Source: Amycolatopsis marina
GTDB lineage: Bacteria; Actinomycetota; Actinomycetes; Mycobacteriales; Pseudonocardiaceae
Reading direction: 5' to 3'
Length of the DNA: 64,000 nucleotides
NCBI RefSeq assembly: GCF_900111885.1
Contig: NZ_FOKG01000001.1
Coordinates: forward strand, 248,001-312,000
Both the position numbers and the translations under genes were made by a program. Within the stretch, counting starts at the first letter, position 1; each line of letters starts with the position of its first letter. The notes beneath the pieces are model-generated. The model made no database searches. It was not told the origin of the DNA and was given only the letters and a program-made list of their open reading frames with translations. This document shows positions 61,592 through 64,000 of the stretch, one piece after another.

Positions 61592-64000
61592 GCACCACCG
61601 CCGAACGATCGCCGGCGGCCGCACCGGACGAGTCGGACGGGCCGAACCTGACTCACCGGCAGATCGTCGTGATCCTGATCGGCCTGATGACCGGCATGTT
61701 CCTCGCGGCGCTGGACCAGACCATCGTCGGGACGTCGATCCGGACCATCGCCGACGACCTCGACGGGCTGAGCCTGCAGGCGTGGATCACCACCGCGTAC
61801 CTGATCACCGCGACCATCGCGACCCCGCTCTACGGCAAGCTGTCCGATATCTATGGCCGCAAGCCGTTCTATCTGGCGGCCATCACGATCTTCGTGGCCG
61901 GTTCCGTCGCCGCCACCTTCGCGCAGTCGATGTACCAACTCGCCGCGTTCCGCGCCATCCAGGGTCTCGGCGCCGGTGGTCTGATGTCGCTTGCCCTGAC
62001 CATCCTCGGCGACGTCGTGCCGGCCCGGCAGCGGGCCAAGTACCAGGGCTACTTCATCGCCGTGTTCGGCACCTCCACGGTGCTCGGGCCGGTACTCGGT
62101 GGCTTCTTCGCCGGAATTGACTCCTTCGCGGGCATCGAAGGCTGGCGCTGGGTGTTCCTGGTGAACGTGCCGCTCGGCGCTATCGCGCTGTTCGTCGTCG
62201 CCAAGGTGCTCAACGTCCCGCACCAGCGCCAGACCCACAAGATCGACTGGTGGGGCGCGCTGGCGCTGGTGATCGCCCTCGTGCCGCTGCTGCTGATCGC
62301 CGAACAGGGCCGCGAGTGGGGCTGGGACTCCGGCCGTGCCCTTGCCTGCTACGGCATCGGCGCGTTCGGCCTCGTGCTCTTCCTGTTCATCGAGAACCGG
62401 ATGAAGGACGCCGCACTGATCCCACTCCGGCTGTTCCGTAACTCCACGTTCAGCGTCGCGATCGTCGGCGGCGTGATCGTCGGCGTCGCCATGTTCGGTT
62501 CGATCACGCTGATCCCGCAGTACCTGCAGATCGTCCAGGGCTTCACGCCGACAGAGTCGGGCCTGCTGATGCTGCCGCTGATGGTCGGCATCATGTCGGC
62601 GTCGGTGATCTCCGGTCAGCTCACCTCGCGAACCGGTCGCTACAAGATCTTCCCCGTCATCGGCACCGCGCTGATGACCGTCGGGCTGGTGCTGTTCGCC
62701 CAGGTCGAATGGAACTCCCCGATCTGGCAGCCGCTGACGTACATGCTGGTGATCGGGCTCGGGCTCGGTGGCTGCATGCAGACGCTGATCATCGCCGTGC
62801 AGAACGCGGGGCCCCGCCGGGACATGGGTGTCTCCACGGCCTCCGCCACGTTCTTCCGGCAGATCGGCGGCACGCTGGGTGTCGCGGTGTTCCTGTCGAT
62901 CCTGTTCAGCACACTGACCGACAACATCAGGTCCGCCTTCGCCGACGCCGGATTCCCGGCCGGGGCGATCAACAGCGCGGGCGGCGACATCATGCAGGAC
63001 TCCTCGTTCCTGAGCAGCCTTCCGATCGAGCAGGCGCGGCCGTTCTTCATCGGCTTCACCGAGTCGATCAGCACCGTGTTCTACATCGGTGCGGGCGTCG
63101 CGGCGCTGGCCTTCCTGGTGCTGCTGTTCATGAAGGAGATCCCGCTGGCAGGCGGCTCGACCGCCGCAGCGGCTCCCGTGGAGGGTGGCGAGGCACTGCT
63201 CGACGGGGAGACCGAGACCGCCACCGTGACCGTCATGGACAGCGAGGACGACCGCGAGCCCGAACTGGTCGCGGCGGGCAGGCACTGGCGAGCCGAGAGC
63301 AACGGGCACGGCGAGTACCAGGCCGCGGGCGCGCCGATCACCAACGGTGCCGGCGGAAGCACTGTCGACACCGGTGGGCAGCCGATCACCGGGCACGTCC
63401 GGCGACCGGACGGCTCCTCGGTGCCAGGTGCCGCGCTGACCCTCATCGACCAGCGCGGACGCCAGGTCTCCCGGGGCACCGGGCACGCCGACGGCAGCTT
63501 CGACGTGTCCACGCCGGGACCGGGCGCCTACGTGCTCATCGTCTCCGCCACCGGACACCAGCCGCAGGCCTCCAGCATCGTCGTCGGCGACACTCCGGCA
63601 GGCGTGGACATCACGCTGACCGGCTCCGGCGGCGTCACCGGCGTGGTGCGCCTCAGTGGGCAGGGCACCCCGCTGGCCTCGGCGACGGTGACCCTGACCG
63701 ACGAGCGCGGCGAGGTCACCGGCGCCTACATCACCCAGGCCGACGGTCTGTACTCCTTCCACGGGGTGAGCGCCGGTACCTACACGCTGGTGGCCAGCGG
63801 CGAGCGGTTGCGGCCGGTGGCGACAACGCTGACCGTGCCGGACACCGGCGTGCTGAACCACGATGTCGAACTGGCCGGTGCCGTACTGCTGGCGGGTGTC
63901 GCCCGGACCGGAGATGACCGGCCGGTGCCCGACGCGCGGATCACCGTGCTCGATCCCGAGGGCAATGTGGCCGCCGTGACCAGGACGGACGGCGAGGGCC
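61588..64000 (+). CDS. MFS exporter fused to carboxypeptidase-regulatory-like repeats (3' partial)
   Basis: An open frame of 804 codons that continues past the window. Residues 1-520 form a 14-helix DHA2/EmrB permease (LDQTIVGTSIRTIADDL; GKLSDIYGRKPFYL; GPVLGGFFAGI). An acidic linker follows (about 530-595), then beta-sandwich repeats of the carboxypeptidase-regulatory/CnaB type starting at about 600 and 680, with a third from about 765. Such fusions are known in actinobacteria; the repeats probably lie outside the membrane and may bind partner or cargo. Coupled to MarR. Confidence 0.9.
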   Translation, partial: MSTTAERSPAAAPDESDGPNLTHRQIVVILIGLMTGMFLAALDQTIVGTSIRTIADDLDGLSLQAWITTAYLITATIATPLYGKLSDIYGRKPFYLAAITIFVAGSVAATFAQSMYQLAAFRAIQGLGAGGLMSLALTILGDVVPARQRAKYQGYFIAVFGTSTVLGPVLGGFFAGIDSFAGIEGWRWVFLVNVPLGAIALFVVAKVLNVPHQRQTHKIDWWGALALVIALVPLLLIAEQGREWGWDSGRALACYGIGAFGLVLFLFIENRMKDAALIPLRLFRNSTFSVAIVGGVIVGVAMFGSITLIPQYLQIVQGFTPTESGLLMLPLMVGIMSASVISGQLTSRTGRYKIFPVIGTALMTVGLVLFAQVEWNSPIWQPLTYMLVIGLGLGGCMQTLIIAVQNAGPRRDMGVSTASATFFRQIGGTLGVAVFLSILFSTLTDNIRSAFADAGFPAGAINSAGGDIMQDSSFLSSLPIEQARPFFIGFTESISTVFYIGAGVAALAFLVLLFMKEIPLAGGSTAAAAPVEGGEALLDGETETATVTVMDSEDDREPELVAAGRHWRAESNGHGEYQAAGAPITNGAGGSTVDTGGQPITGHVRRPDGSSVPGAALTLIDQRGRQVSRGTGHADGSFDVSTPGPGAYVLIVSATGHQPQASSIVVGDTPAGVDITLTGSGGVTGVVRLSGQGTPLASATVTLTDERGEVTGAYITQADGLYSFHGVSAGTYTLVASGERLRPVATTLTVPDTGVLNHDVELAGAVLLAGVARTGDDRPVPDARITVLDPEGNVAAVTRTDGEG

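Noticed and set aside
61207..63861. An 884-codon minus-strand open frame
   Set aside because: Lies opposite the MarR and MFS genes, no recognisable motif, composition typical of a shadow.

Overview
The window looks like a chromosomal segment of a high-GC actinomycete, most likely a Pseudonocardiales relative (Saccharomonospora/Amycolatopsis-like). I infer this from the uniform GC-rich codon use with many GTG starts, and from actinobacterial families: PPE/EspG/DUF3558 genes, paired GAF-ANTAR proteins, SigE-family sigma factors, F420-type oxidoreductases, DUF3151 and a DasR-type operator. No rRNA, tRNA, CRISPR array, transposase or phage structural operon is visible. The window opens inside an ABC transporter gene and closes inside a transporter fusion gene.

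Layout. 1-2.8 kb: a heterodimeric ABC exporter. 2.9-3.8 kb: purQ/purS. 4.1-10.8 kb: GMC oxidoreductase, aldehyde dehydrogenase, an MFS permease with a divergent HTH regulator, an MBL-fold hydrolase and a deacetylase-like protein. 10.9-12.3 kb: a large inverted repeat, then a TauE/SafE permease preceded by a newly recognised short cysteine-type leader ORF. 12.4-19.5 kb: purB, TetR, a sigma factor with a membrane partner, threonine aldolase, HAD, DoxX, a small membrane protein and an aminotransferase. 19.5-22.8 kb: a STAS regulator divergent from two GAF-ANTAR regulators, and a desaturase. 22.9-28.7 kb: an orphan type VII secretion (T7SS) associated locus (lytic-transglycosylase-like fragment, Ser/Thr kinase with DUF3558-like ectodomains, EspG, PPE-like, DUF3558 lipoprotein, PE-like protein). 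29-38.3 kb: purD, a secreted phosphodiesterase, purA with a divergent lipid-kinase-like protein, a secreted nuclease, TetR with lipase, DUF3151 and fba. 38.4-48.9 kb: LLM oxidoreductase, SDR, YciI, a sigma factor, nagA with a DasR-type operator, a TetR/MFS pair, a MerR/AurF-type oxygenase pair, membrane proteins and a FAD-linked oxidase. 49-56 kb: small enzymes and membrane proteins, and a second MFS/TetR pair with twin operators. 56-59.2 kb: an ECF41-type sigma factor and flavoprotein cassette bracketed by 113-bp direct repeats. 59.2-64 kb: a multicopper oxidase, then a MarR regulator cotranscribed with an MFS permease that carries extracellular carboxypeptidase-regulatory-like repeats.

How the genes work together. 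Five de novo purine genes (purQ, purS, purB, purD, purA) lie on the minus strand within 30 kb, with unrelated genes between them. Four transporter/regulator pairs suggest strong drug-efflux capacity. The T7SS-associated locus has no EccC/EccD core genes, so its products would need an ESX machine encoded elsewhere.

The most distinctive non-coding feature is a set of intergenic palindromes. The main family has the core GCACTTTCCCGGGAAAGTGC and occurs about ten times, often as pairs centred about 43 bp apart; two pairs share a conserved 23-bp spacer. That spacer shares the motif GTACTTGCNNACGC with the arms of the large inverted repeat near 11 kb. Two further palindrome families (GGAATTCGTCGACGAATTCC and CCCCAATG...CATTGGGG) occur in other gaps. 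These look like dispersed REP/BIME-like elements, many placed where terminators would be expected.
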